Notes under the pieces: model-generated
Database searches by the model: none
Told to the model about the DNA's origin: nothing
What the model saw: the letters and a program-made list of their open reading frames with translations, nothing else
Translations under genes and position numbers: made by a program
In this document: positions 56,292 through 64,000 of the stretch, piece after piece
Layout: every line of letters starts with the position of its first letter
How positions within the stretch are numbered: the stretch's first letter is position 1
Source of the DNA: Chloroflexota bacterium
GTDB lineage: Bacteria; Chloroflexota; Anaerolineae; Aggregatilineales; Phototrophicaceae
Reading direction: 5' to 3'
DNA: 64,000 nt
Assembly: GCA_011523735.1 (NCBI GenBank)
Contig: WTGB01000128.1
Location: 124,001-188,000, forward strand

Positions 56292-56846
56292 ATGGGACTT
56301 AAACCCGACCACTGGATCAAAAAGATGGTCGTCGAACACCGCATGATCGAGCCCTTTGTCGATCAGCAAGTGCGCGAGGGAGCGATTAGCTACGGCGTCT
56401 CGTCCTATGGCTATGACCTGCGTGTATCGGACGAATTCAAGATCTTCACCAATGTGCGCTCTGCCATCGTCGATCCCAAGAATTTCGCCAGCGACTCCTT
56501 CGTCGATTATCGTGGCGACGTCTGCCTTATCCCGCCGAACTCCTTCGTGCTGGCGCGCTCGATTGAATACTTTCGCATTCCGCGGCGCGTACTAACTATC
56601 TGCCTCGGCAAATCCACCTACGCGCGCTGCGGATTGATCGTGAATGTCACCCCCTTTGAACCGGAATGGGAAGGCTACGTCACCCTTGAAATCAGCAATA
56701 CTACGCCGCTGCCAGCCAAAGTATACGCCAATGAAGGACTGGCGCAGGTCTTGTTCTTTGAAGCCGACGAGGTCTGCGAGCAATCCTACGCGGACAAAAA
56801 AGGCAAGTATCAAGGGCAAACCGGCGTCACGCCGCCGCGGATGTGA
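56292..56846 (+). CDS. dcd: dCTP deaminase
   Basis: It converts dCTP to dUTP for thymidylate synthesis. The 184-residue protein has [17 protein letters not shown], the [13 protein letters not shown] region, the catalytic Glu in [15 protein letters not shown] and the terminal [13 protein letters not shown]. These match trimeric Dcd; bifunctional Dcd-Dut variants exist and are not separable by eye. AGGAAAATG precedes the ATG. Confidence 0.95.
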   Translation: MGLKPDHWIKKMVVEHRMIEPFVDQQVREGAISYGVSSYGYDLRVSDEFKIFTNVRSAIVDPKNFASDSFVDYRGDVCLIPPNSFVLARSIEYFRIPRRVLTICLGKSTYARCGLIVNVTPFEPEWEGYVTLEISNTTPLPAKVYANEGLAQVLFFEADEVCEQSYADKKGKYQGQTGVTPPRM

Positions 56847-56857
56847 AGGACAAAACC

Positions 56858-56887
56858 TTGACGCCGACGGTAAATCACAGCTATAAT
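56858..56887 (+). promoter_or_regulatory. Promoter of tRNA-Val
   Basis: TTGACG (56858-56863, 5 of 6), 18 bases, then a perfect TATAAT (56882-56887), 12 bases before the tRNA 5' end. It is in the gap after dcd. Confidence 0.7.
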
Positions 56888-56898
56888 TTCCTCGCTCT

Positions 56899-56971
56899 GG
56901 GCGATTAGCTCAATTGGCAGAGCATCCGGTTTACACCCGGAAGGTTGTAAGTTCGAGTCTTACATCGCCCA
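56899..56971 (+). tRNA. tRNA-Val (anticodon TAC)
   Basis: A 73-base tRNA. Acceptor stem GGGCGAT/ATCGCCC with discriminator A, D arm TTAGCTCAATTGGCAGAGC, anticodon stem TCCGG/CCGGA with loop TTTACAC (anticodon TAC), and T arm TGTAA-GTTCGAGT-CTTACA with standard T loop. CCA is not encoded. A T-run at 57013-57018 may end the transcript, but the hairpin before it is weak. Confidence 0.97.
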
Positions 56972-57080
56972 CTGAACTCGATTCCGTTGAAGCCGGCGCC
57001 GCGAAGGACGTCTTTTTTATTGCGGCTTGCACGAGACATTGCGTAACGCGCCTTCGAGTTGCTTTGCAGCCCCGCGCGAC

Positions 57081-57109
57081 TTGACAGCCCCTTGTCAATT
57101 GTCTACAAT
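57081..57109 (+). promoter_or_regulatory. Strong promoter of oppDF with overlapping inverted repeat
   Basis: Perfect TTGACA (57081-57086), 17 bases, TACAAT (57104-57109, 5 of 6). The -35 is the left arm of an inverted repeat TTGACA-N6-TGTCAA (57081-57098), a likely binding site for a dimeric repressor. Start codon of oppD at 57144. Confidence 0.65.
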
Positions 57110-57143
57110 AGGACAATATTCTCCGCTCATCATCGGCTGAGCC

Positions 57144-58169
57144 ATGACCCGCGACAGCAGCAACGTCTTGGAAGTGCGCGACCTACGAACATACTTCCAT
57201 TTGCCGGAGGGGACGCTCAAGGCGGTCGACGGTGTAGACCTGACCATCGAGCCCGGGCAAACAGTCGGCGTCATTGGCGAATCCGGCTCGGGCAAAAGCG
57301 TCACGGCTCAGTCAATCTTGCAGATTATCACACCGCCTGGCGCCATTGAGTCGGGCGAGGTCATCCTGCGCAGCAGCGACGGCAACCTGGTTGACCTTGC
57401 CAGATTAAATCCGCGCAGCAGCGAAATCCGCGCTATTCGAGGCGCGGAAATCTCGATGGTTTTTCAAGAACCAATGACCAGCCTGTCGCCAGTCCATACG
57501 ATCGGCGCGCAGATCGTCGAAGCGATTGAGTTGCACATCACACGGGACAAATGCAAGGCGAGGAGCCTGGCGCTGGATATGATCAATCGCGTCGGCATCT
57601 CCAACCCGGAGCAACGCTATGATGAGTATCCACACCAACTTTCAGGCGGCATGCGACAGCGCGCTATGATCGCCATGGCGCTCTCTTGCAGCCCATCGCT
57701 CTTGATCGCCGACGAGCCTACCACCGCGCTCGATGTGACTGTACAAGCGCAGATACTTGAATTGATGAAAGAACTGCAAGAGGAATTTGGCATGGCAGTT
57801 ATGTACATCACCCATGATCTGGGTGTCATCGCCGAAATTGCCGATGTCGTAAACGTGATGTATCTCGGCCGCGTGGTTGAGCGCGCCTCGACAATTGAGC
57901 TCTTTAAGAATCCGCTGCATCCCTATACACAGCGGCTGCTAAGCTCCATACCGCGTTTGGGAAGGCGCGGTCAGGGACGCCTTGACGCCATCCGCGGCAG
58001 TGTGCCCGTGCCGATGAATCCGCCGCCGCAGTGTGGTTTCGCCTCTCGCTGCGATGATTTTATCGCGGGCAAGTGTGACAGAGCAGTGCCCTCCCTGGTC
58101 GAAATGGGGAACGAGCATTTTGTGCGCTGCTACCTGCACAACGAAGAAAGTGAACCAATATATGCTTGA
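57144..58169 (+). CDS. oppD: Oligopeptide/dipeptide-type ABC transporter ATP-binding protein D
   Basis: A 341-residue ATPase of the OppD/DppD family: Walker [14 protein letters not shown]-loop [14 protein letters not shown], signature [16 protein letters not shown], Walker [13 protein letters not shown], and the family C-terminal extension with a cysteine pattern ([16 protein letters not shown]) that binds an Fe-S cluster in relatives. It drives import of peptides or similar solutes with a permease pair. No permease or binding-protein gene is adjacent. oppF overlaps its stop by 8 bases. Confidence 0.93.
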   Translation: MTRDSSNVLEVRDLRTYFHLPEGTLKAVDGVDLTIEPGQTVGVIGESGSGKSVTAQSILQIITPPGAIESGEVILRSSDGNLVDLARLNPRSSEIRAIRGAEISMVFQEPMTSLSPVHTIGAQIVEAIELHITRDKCKARSLALDMINRVGISNPEQRYDEYPHQLSGGMRQRAMIAMALSCSPSLLIADEPTTALDVTVQAQILELMKELQEEFGMAVMYITHDLGVIAEIADVVNVMYLGRVVERASTIELFKNPLHPYTQRLLSSIPRLGRRGQGRLDAIRGSVPVPMNPPPQCGFASRCDDFIAGKCDRAVPSLVEMGNEHFVRCYLHNEESEPIYA

Positions 58170-59214
58170 GAGGCAAAGCCCCGTCAAAAAAGAAGTTGGC
58201 GATGTACTGCTAGAGTTGCGGGATCTCAAGAAATACTTTCCCATCGAGAAAGGTTTCTTGCGCACAGTTACCGGTCACGTCAAGGCGGTTGATGGCGTCA
58301 GCTTCACAATCCACGAAGGCGAAACCTTCGGCTTGGTCGGTGAATCGGGCAGCGGCAAAACCACACTCGGACGCTGCATAGTCCGCGCCATTTCGCCGAC
58401 AAGCGGGGAGATCTATTTTCGTCTGCCCGATGGCGAAGAAGTTGATATCGCCACGCTGCCTAAACGCGAATTGCGCCAAGTGCGCAAGCATTTTCACATG
58501 ATATTCCAAGACCCATACTCCTCGCTCGATCCGCGGATGTCCGTGCTTGATATCATCGCCGAGCCAATCCGCAATAACAAACTTCTTTCCGCCAATCGTG
58601 ATATTCAAGACCGCGTTCGGGAATTGATGAGCGTCGTCGGTTTGGATATCCAACATCTCAACCGCTATCCGCATGCCTTCTCTGGCGGACAACGACAGCG
58701 CATCGGCATCGCTCGTTCGCTAGCGCCCAATCCGCGCTTGATCGTCTGCGATGAAGCGGTATCGGCTTTGGATGTCTCGATTCAGGCGCAGATTCTCAAC
58801 CTGCTGGAAGACTTGCAGGCGGAGTTCAACCTGACCTTCCTTTTCATCGCGCATGACCTATCCGTTGTGGAACATATTTCCGATCGGGTCGGTGTGATGT
58901 ACGTCGGCAAACTCGTCGAATTGGCTGACACGGACTCGCTATTTGCCGACCCGAAACATCCCTACACCGAAGCGCTGCTTTCAGCGGTGCCGACCACCGA
59001 TCCCGAAATCAAGATGGATCGAATCATACTGCCGGGCGAGGTGGCGAATCCCGCGGATCCGCCCTCCGGCTGCTATTTCCATCCCCGTTGCCGTTACGCG
59101 CAGGACATTTGCAAGACCGAGACGCCCAAGTGGAGCGAAGTAAAACCGGACCATTTCGCCGCCTGTCACTTCGCCAACGAACTCGAACTGCGCGGTGTGG
59201 AAGACGCTCCCTGA
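58162..59214 (+). CDS. oppF: Oligopeptide/dipeptide-type ABC transporter ATP-binding protein F
   Basis: A 350-residue ATPase partner of OppD. Walker [27 protein letters not shown], signature [15 protein letters not shown], Walker [15 protein letters not shown], and the C-terminal [13 protein letters not shown] cysteine motif. ATG 58162 lies inside the end of oppD; the longer frame upstream is antisense-like in character. The stop TGA shares a base with the ATG of the next gene. Confidence 0.93.
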   Translation: MLERQSPVKKEVGDVLLELRDLKKYFPIEKGFLRTVTGHVKAVDGVSFTIHEGETFGLVGESGSGKTTLGRCIVRAISPTSGEIYFRLPDGEEVDIATLPKRELRQVRKHFHMIFQDPYSSLDPRMSVLDIIAEPIRNNKLLSANRDIQDRVRELMSVVGLDIQHLNRYPHAFSGGQRQRIGIARSLAPNPRLIVCDEAVSALDVSIQAQILNLLEDLQAEFNLTFLFIAHDLSVVEHISDRVGVMYVGKLVELADTDSLFADPKHPYTEALLSAVPTTDPEIKMDRIILPGEVANPADPPSGCYFHPRCRYAQDICKTETPKWSEVKPDHFAACHFANELELRGVEDAP

Positions 59215-59573
59215 TGGATCTGCTCCTTCTCTTTATCCTAGCCGCAATAGCGGGCGCGGCCGCCGTCGCCGGCATAATCATCTGGTCGACGCAACGAGCA
59301 ACTTCGTCAGCCATCACCAGTTATTTCAAGGCGAGTGAGTACATCCTCGAAACTGGCGAGCCGCCCCCGAAGTGGCTTGCCAAGCCATGGCATAAGCGAC
59401 TCTTCCGCTCAGCTCGATCCGGCGTCACACATTCTGAGCTAATGGCGCGCTTTGACGACTTGGTCCGCTTCTTTGAACACTGCCGGTTCTTTGAGGACGA
59501 ATGGGCGCGCGAGCAAATGCTGGCGCAATTAGCAAGCATACGTCAAAACTGGCAGGATCGCGCCCGTGTCTGA
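59214..59573 (+). CDS. Small membrane-anchored protein
   Basis: A 119-residue protein with an N-terminal transmembrane helix ([20 protein letters not shown]) and a helical charged cytoplasmic part (ELMARFDDLVRFFEHCRFFED). No family is recognised. Its ATG overlaps the oppF stop (TGATG), so it is translated with the transporter ATPase genes. A regulator or assembly factor is possible; nothing in the sequence proves it. Confidence 0.6.
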   Translation: MDLLLLFILAAIAGAAAVAGIIIWSTQRATSSAITSYFKASEYILETGEPPPKWLAKPWHKRLFRSARSGVTHSELMARFDDLVRFFEHCRFFEDEWAREQMLAQLASIRQNWQDRARV

Positions 59574-59576
59574 GTA

Positions 59577-61367
59577 TCACTCCAGCTTGAGTATCGCCCA
59601 CATTTCAAGACGGTCTAAGATTACGGCGCTGGCGCCGCCCTCACTGCGGCAGTCCAAGGCGATCGGGGCATGACCCGGCGCGTACAGCGTCGCCCTTGAA
59701 AAAGATCGGCCCAGTATACTATCCGCGATGGTCAACTTGACCTCTTTTAGTTCGAGATACTCGTCCGTCTGTGGATCATAGTTGCTGTTCAGCAGATGAC
59801 AGACCGCGGGCGCGGGCGGATTGCCAGGCTGGCAACGTGGCAGGACGGACAAGTTTTCCGCACCCGTCACATGTATGTCCCGACCGGACTTATTCAGCAC
59901 ATCGTCGATCTCCGTCCAAGTTAGGAGGCGACCGCCGGCGCTGGCCAGTTTTGTTTCCTGGTCCGCGTTTAAGTGAGACGGTTCAAAGCGCAGAACAGCG
60001 CGATAGGGGGACAGGTCGGCTTTGAGCAGGCGATCACCAATCCAATCGTCGCCAGCGATTATGATGCGAAATGGTACGTTGGCGGCGCTTAGGGCGCTGC
60101 AAGCATCGAAGAGCTCAGTCTTCGGCGCGCTGCGATTCTGTCCTCCGAGATGTCCGCCGCTCAGGCGGTCCCCAAGATACTGGCGCACAGCGTTGTTGCT
60201 GAAAATCAGCGCCACATTCGCAATCGATTCATAGTCGTCAAACAGCTCTGGATAATCCCGCACGAAGTGATAGAGATCCTCATAATCACCCGGCTTGCTG
60301 TGATACCAGCGATCGGGCTCGCCTACGAAGCGCAAGGTCCACATCTTGTCCGGCGCCATGAAGACGTGCCCATGCGCGTATGCCTGGGCGATCCACAGCC
60401 GAATATGACCGGGGCGATCCTTGAGGCGGCATGGCTCGAAGGCTCGCGGTACCCCGGTGATCGCGACCAAACGATCAAGCGCGTCAGCTAGTTTGAATGT
60501 ATAGATCGGCTCGGTCGGCAGGACTTCTTCTTCCGGCGCTTTGTATTCCATTTCATTGGTATAGAAGTCATGGGCGTCAACGGCATACATAAATTCCGCC
60601 CAATAGAAAGGCGAATTGGAACTCATCGGCACATTCTCGCCGTAAGCTTGGGCGCGACGCTTGAATTTGCGAAAGAGCGCGTTAACCTCCTGCCACTGAT
60701 AATCGAAGTATTCCTTCGCCAGCGGAATCACCGGCGGAAAGGCGAGAATCTCGGCGCGATAACGCTCATCAGTCAGGCCATGCGACAAGAGAAATTCGCG
60801 GTAGTCAAAGCGATCCAAGTCCTCAATTTGATACATATCTAGATCCGCTGCACATAGACGCGCCTTCAGATAGTCGCGGAAGCCGACCCTGCAATGTTCG
60901 CAGAAGCAGCCGCCGTAACGCGCATTCAGAGCGCCGATGGTAGGAATGGCGGAGTCGATCATCAGCCAGTCAGTCCCCGCCTCCATCACCCGCCTGAGCT
61001 GATACATCAAATAATGCCGATAGCCGGGCGCATTCGTGCAGAAGTGATAGGAGGGATGCCCCTTGTAAGTATGTGCCCACCAAGTCACGGCCGGCTGGTT
61101 GTTGAGATCGCGCACGGTCGATTCCATGAAGTTGGAGTCGAAATCGATCATGCCCATCCAATCGGCATCCAGCTCGACCCGCCCCTGAAACTTGACACCG
61201 CAGCGATGCGCCTCGTCAACATCGCGCATCATCTCTTCGTCGGGGGGCAAACCGCGGCGGTCCGGCTCGGGCAGGAAACCCCAGCCCAATCCAGTGGCGC
61301 GATAGCGGCGATACACATCCATACTGCAGGGACGTGTGATCAGTACATCCGAACGTTTCAATGCCAT
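59577..61367 (-). CDS. Putative glycoside hydrolase, TIM-barrel (GH42-like or related)
   Basis: A 596-residue protein without signal peptide. The N-terminal half looks like a TIM barrel with MIDSAIPTIGALNARYGGCFCEHCRVGFRDYL, a Cys-rich stretch seen in several families of hypothetical glycoside hydrolases, and later NSPFYWAEFMYAVDAHDF and TNEMEYKAPEEE with acidic residues. The C-terminal part (from about 390) resembles the trimerisation/Ig-type domains of beta-galactosidase-like enzymes (VALIFSNNAVRQYLGDR, LTWTEIDDVL). The substrate is unknown. It shares the strand with the sulfatase gene, 21 bases away. Confidence 0.6.
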   Translation of the reverse strand: MALKRSDVLITRPCSMDVYRRYRATGLGWGFLPEPDRRGLPPDEEMMRDVDEAHRCGVKFQGRVELDADWMGMIDFDSNFMESTVRDLNNQPAVTWWAHTYKGHPSYHFCTNAPGYRHYLMYQLRRVMEAGTDWLMIDSAIPTIGALNARYGGCFCEHCRVGFRDYLKARLCAADLDMYQIEDLDRFDYREFLLSHGLTDERYRAEILAFPPVIPLAKEYFDYQWQEVNALFRKFKRRAQAYGENVPMSSNSPFYWAEFMYAVDAHDFYTNEMEYKAPEEEVLPTEPIYTFKLADALDRLVAITGVPRAFEPCRLKDRPGHIRLWIAQAYAHGHVFMAPDKMWTLRFVGEPDRWYHSKPGDYEDLYHFVRDYPELFDDYESIANVALIFSNNAVRQYLGDRLSGGHLGGQNRSAPKTELFDACSALSAANVPFRIIIAGDDWIGDRLLKADLSPYRAVLRFEPSHLNADQETKLASAGGRLLTWTEIDDVLNKSGRDIHVTGAENLSVLPRCQPGNPPAPAVCHLLNSNYDPQTDEYLELKEVKLTIADSILGRSFSRATLYAPGHAPIALDCRSEGGASAVILDRLEMWAILKLE

Positions 61368-61388
61368 GACTGCCGCTCCCAGAAACGA

Positions 61389-63038
61389 CTAAAGCTTACG
61401 CACATAAACATAGCAGGCGCCGCGCTCACGGCTGTCAGCAATGCTCGATAGCAACGTGCTCAACGAAGTCAGGCCGGCCCTAAGATCGAGGGTGAATGCA
61501 GCCAAGCTGTCACTCTGATCCGTCGCCTGCACATACTCGTCTTCACCGATTCGCAAGATCGCCCTATCGATGCCCATCGGCAGATTTGCCTCGACCGGAT
61601 GACTTCGCAATTCGATCCGATAGCTTCCCGCCTGTATCACATCGATCAGCCAGAAGCCATTAGCCTCGTACCCTGGCAGATCAATCCAACTCTGCATCCA
61701 GGGGACGCGGCCCAGCGTCGGATGCCAATCGCGGGCTGAGAGCAGGACCGGATTCTCGTGAACTGTGCCCACCGGAATAGCGATGACCTGAGAAAATCCG
61801 ACCTGCATATTTTGCCACCAGATGTCATATTCCTGCCGAATTGCCGCCACTCTACGCCGATTTGCCAACGAAATATTGTCTTTCTGCGCCGGGTCATTTT
61901 CAATGTCGTAGAGTTCTTCACCATTGATAAGGCGCCAGCGACCATGCAACACAGCAGTATGATGCCACTTCACCGGTTCATCGGGCTGCAACTGAATCAC
62001 AATGGAGCGCTCCGGCAAGTCTGACTCGTCGCCGCGCATGAGGGGCACGAGGCTCAAGCCGTCGAACGCCACTTCGCCAACCGGACTGATACCGCAGAGT
62101 TCGAGCAATGTAGGCAGAATATCGATATGGGCGGTCACTTGGGGGATTCTTCGCTCAGCCGGGAGCGTGCCTTGCCAGCGCAGAAAGAAGCTGACGCGAT
62201 GCCCTCCGTCATACACGGAGCCTTTTTTGCCGCGCATGCCGGCATTGTAGCCCTCGCCCGTTTTCGCATCGTAACCGGCTGCCGTACCGTGGTCAGCGGT
62301 GAAGATAACGATAGTGTCTCCATCAAGCTGCAGTTGCTTCAACAGTTGGAAGAGCCGGCCCATGTTTTCGTCGAAGTTAGCGATCATGCCGTAGAAATTG
62401 GCGCGGTCCTCAGGAATTCCCAGCGTCTTGTATGGCGCTGCGTAATGCTCAGGCACAATGAAGGGTGAATGCATCGCGTTCGGCGCCAGGTAAACAAAAA
62501 ACGGAGACTCAGCGTTTGATCTGATGAAGTCGAGCGCCGCGTCAAAAAAGACATCGGTGCAATAGCCTTTGCAGGGCTTCGGCTCGCCATTGTGAAAATA
62601 AGTATCGTCAAAATAATTGTTGCCCCAGTAATCCGGCAACTCGCCGACGCCGCCGCCACGATGGCAAAGGACTTCGTGAAAGCCGCGATATTGCGGGGCG
62701 AAAGGATAGTTGTCTCCCAGATGCCATTTGCCGAACATACCGCAGCGGTAGCCATTCGCTGAGAAATGATCCGCCATAGTTAAAGCCTTCGGGTGTAGGA
62801 GATGGCAGCCGTGGATGACGTGCCAGACACCGTTGCGGGCGGCGTATTGACCGGTAAGGAGCGCCGCGCGCGAGGGCGAACACAAGGGGTCGTGATGATG
62901 GTCATCAAGCTGGACGCTCTCGCGCGCCATCTGATCGAGATGCGGCGTGTCTAATACAGGATTGCCATGATAGCCGATGTCGCCATAACCCTGGTCATCC
63001 GTAATGACAAATATGACATTAGACGGCGAGGTAGACAT
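61389..63038 (-). CDS. Sulfatase (formylglycine-type, arylsulfatase family)
   Basis: It removes sulfate esters from sugars or other organic molecules. The 549-residue protein has VIFVITDDQGYGDIG (metal Asp pair), the FGly-forming motif CSPSRAALLTGQYAAR (Cys 53), GKWHLGDNYPF, APNAMHSPF and ADHGTAAGYDAKTGEG. The C-terminal part may bind carbohydrate. There is no signal peptide at the chosen ATG; cytoplasmic location is implied, or export by an unrecognised route. The Cys-type motif needs a maturation enzyme (FGE or anSME), which is not seen in the window. Confidence 0.93.
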   Translation of the reverse strand: MSTSPSNVIFVITDDQGYGDIGYHGNPVLDTPHLDQMARESVQLDDHHHDPLCSPSRAALLTGQYAARNGVWHVIHGCHLLHPKALTMADHFSANGYRCGMFGKWHLGDNYPFAPQYRGFHEVLCHRGGGVGELPDYWGNNYFDDTYFHNGEPKPCKGYCTDVFFDAALDFIRSNAESPFFVYLAPNAMHSPFIVPEHYAAPYKTLGIPEDRANFYGMIANFDENMGRLFQLLKQLQLDGDTIVIFTADHGTAAGYDAKTGEGYNAGMRGKKGSVYDGGHRVSFFLRWQGTLPAERRIPQVTAHIDILPTLLELCGISPVGEVAFDGLSLVPLMRGDESDLPERSIVIQLQPDEPVKWHHTAVLHGRWRLINGEELYDIENDPAQKDNISLANRRRVAAIRQEYDIWWQNMQVGFSQVIAIPVGTVHENPVLLSARDWHPTLGRVPWMQSWIDLPGYEANGFWLIDVIQAGSYRIELRSHPVEANLPMGIDRAILRIGEDEYVQATDQSDSLAAFTLDLRAGLTSLSTLLSSIADSRERGACYVYVRKL

Positions 63039-63064
63039 TTCTGCACCCGAGATGCCTCATCCCG

Positions 63065-64000
63065 CTAGACGAAGCCGCGGCGCTGGCTGGCGCTTTCCCA
63101 ACGGATGATGAAATCCCAGGGCTCGTCGTTGGCGAGCAAACCCAGGGGGTCACGCCCCTGAACGACGTTGTGAGCGCTGTATGTCGCCACATGGCTGAGG
63201 CCCCAACTCAAGCCGGATAGAGGCTCGCTGTTATCGTCCTCCGCGACGCGCAAGGCGCCGACCGCTTGCGGTGGCGAGAGGATGGTGGCTTTGACTTCGA
63301 AGTTGAGCCCGTCTTGGGCGAATTGCACAGTATTCTTTTCCGGTCCACAGCGCGTCAGCAAAGCGCTAACGCCACCAGCGTAATTCCAGACCATGACTTC
63401 GTGCCCGCTGTTGGTGATCGGGTTCAGCGGAGACTTCTCGTAGGGTCCGAGCGGGTTATCGGCAATAGCGACGCCCCACTTGCTCTGCATATTGCTGTGG
63501 CCGATGCCTTCGCCCTTGAAATAAAGCCAATACTGCCCATTGCGGTAGAGCAAGGCGGGATCGTGGACGCGCAGGCTATCAAAGCTGCCTTTGACCGTGG
63601 CGGCCAAGGGATGCGAGCGTTCATCGACTTCGCCGGAGGGGTCTGGCTCGACGACAGGCGCGGGGCTTTTGCTCCAGGGTCCGTGCGGCGAATCAGCCCA
63701 GGCGATGGCGACGGATTCGGGCGTAGAGCGCCAGGTAGGCGCCGCAGTTACTTGGTAAACCAGGTAGTAGCGCCCGTCATGCGCCAGGACATCGGGCGTG
63801 AAGACGCTGCGCTCGTCGTAGCTGCCGGCCCGTCCTCGTTCAACGGCGGGACCTCGCTCTTGCCAGATGTGGCCGTCTAACGATGTCGCATACCAGACAT
63901 CGGTAAGATCCCAAGGCATGGCGGGTAAGGTGTCTGTAGCGCGTTCGTGGCCAACCGGCGGGCAGGGATGCGCGCCACGGGTGTACCAGACGAAGTAGGC
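63065..64000 (-). CDS. GH43/GH32-like five-bladed glycosidase, 5'-truncated by window edge
   Basis: The frame is open to base 64000, so the N terminus is outside the window. About 311 residues are visible. They show repeated blade motifs of a five-bladed beta-propeller: VWYATSLDGHIWQERGP, YDERSVFTPDVLAHDGRYYL, VAIADNPLGPYEKSP, YRNGQYWLYFKGEG. The Asp/Glu residues of the propeller centre are plausible but not certain without the N terminus. The internal Met at 63919 is a possible start but the upstream residues continue the same fold. Probably part of a sulfated-polysaccharide degradation set with the sulfatase. Confidence 0.75.
   Translation of the reverse strand, partial: AYFVWYTRGAHPCPPVGHERATDTLPAMPWDLTDVWYATSLDGHIWQERGPAVERGRAGSYDERSVFTPDVLAHDGRYYLVYQVTAAPTWRSTPESVAIAWADSPHGPWSKSPAPVVEPDPSGEVDERSHPLAATVKGSFDSLRVHDPALLYRNGQYWLYFKGEGIGHSNMQSKWGVAIADNPLGPYEKSPLNPITNSGHEVMVWNYAGGVSALLTRCGPEKNTVQFAQDGLNFEVKATILSPPQAVGALRVAEDDNSEPLSGLSWGLSHVATYSAHNVVQGRDPLGLLANDEPWDFIIRWESASQRRGFV

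Noticed and set aside
63065-63919. Start of the GH43-like gene at Met 63919
   Set aside because: The frame continues open to 64000 with residues that fit the same fold, so the gene is better taken as truncated at the window edge.

Overview
The window (64 kb, GC-rich, no mobile elements, rRNA or CRISPR seen) looks like a chromosomal segment of a member of the Chloroflexota. The reasons are a coenzyme F420 biosynthesis set of the bacterial type with a stand-alone FbiB-like nitroreductase, envelope proteins with Pro/Thr linkers before a C-terminal domain, a lipoprotein with the same kind of linker, and no outer-membrane genes. The exact class is not decidable from the sequence. Sulfatase and carbohydrate genes at the right end would fit a marine or host-associated heterotroph.

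Layout. 1-3511: F1 ATP synthase genes atpA-atpG-atpD (minus strand, atpD cut by the window edge). 3835-6520: proC, an acetyltransferase and an SDR-type epimerase. 6685-9100: fabF-fabH. 9230-10857: a membrane protein and purine nucleoside phosphorylase. 11004-13085: a potassium channel with two tandem RCK modules. 13082-38961: a 26 kb minus-strand island centred on purine catabolism. 39138-41332: guanylate kinase, YgfZ and an FtsB-like protein. 41549-48324: tRNA-Leu, galT, a MaoC hydratase and a malEFG sugar importer. 48497-56846: lipoprotein, GH63/MGH1-like glycosidase, ABC exporter, methyltransferase, argS and dcd. 56899-59573: tRNA-Val, oppD-oppF and a small membrane protein. 59577-64000: a glycosidase-like protein, a sulfatase and a GH43-like protein that runs off the edge.

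The most notable region is the purine island. Read in transcription order it encodes FolD, 8-oxoguanine-type deaminase, adenine deaminase, YgeY hydrolase, YgeW carbamoyltransferase, carbamate kinase, two fold-type II PLP enzymes, SsnA aminohydrolase, a full F420 module (NpdG, CofE, FbiB-like nitroreductase, CofD, CofC, an LLM oxidoreductase), a metallophosphoesterase, a molybdenum hydroxylase (FAD/2Fe-2S fusion plus Mo subunit), a nucleoside-phosphorylase-like protein of unknown role placed between the hydroxylase subunits, and YqeC fused to a degenerate MocA-like domain. The ssnA-ygeY-ygeW-carbamate kinase-xanthine dehydrogenase-yqeC set recalls the E. coli yge/ygf locus and the purine/urate degradation clusters of anaerobes. 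Here it is combined with F420 genes, while ygfK and hyuA are not seen. A reasonable inference is stepwise deamination and oxidation of purines, ring breakdown, ATP recovery through carbamoyl phosphate, and one-carbon recovery through FolD, possibly with F420H2 as a reductant.

Start sites were moved inward from the longest open frame for many genes where a Shine-Dalgarno match, overlap with a neighbour, or family length supports it. Functions are inferred from motifs read by eye; no database search was run.
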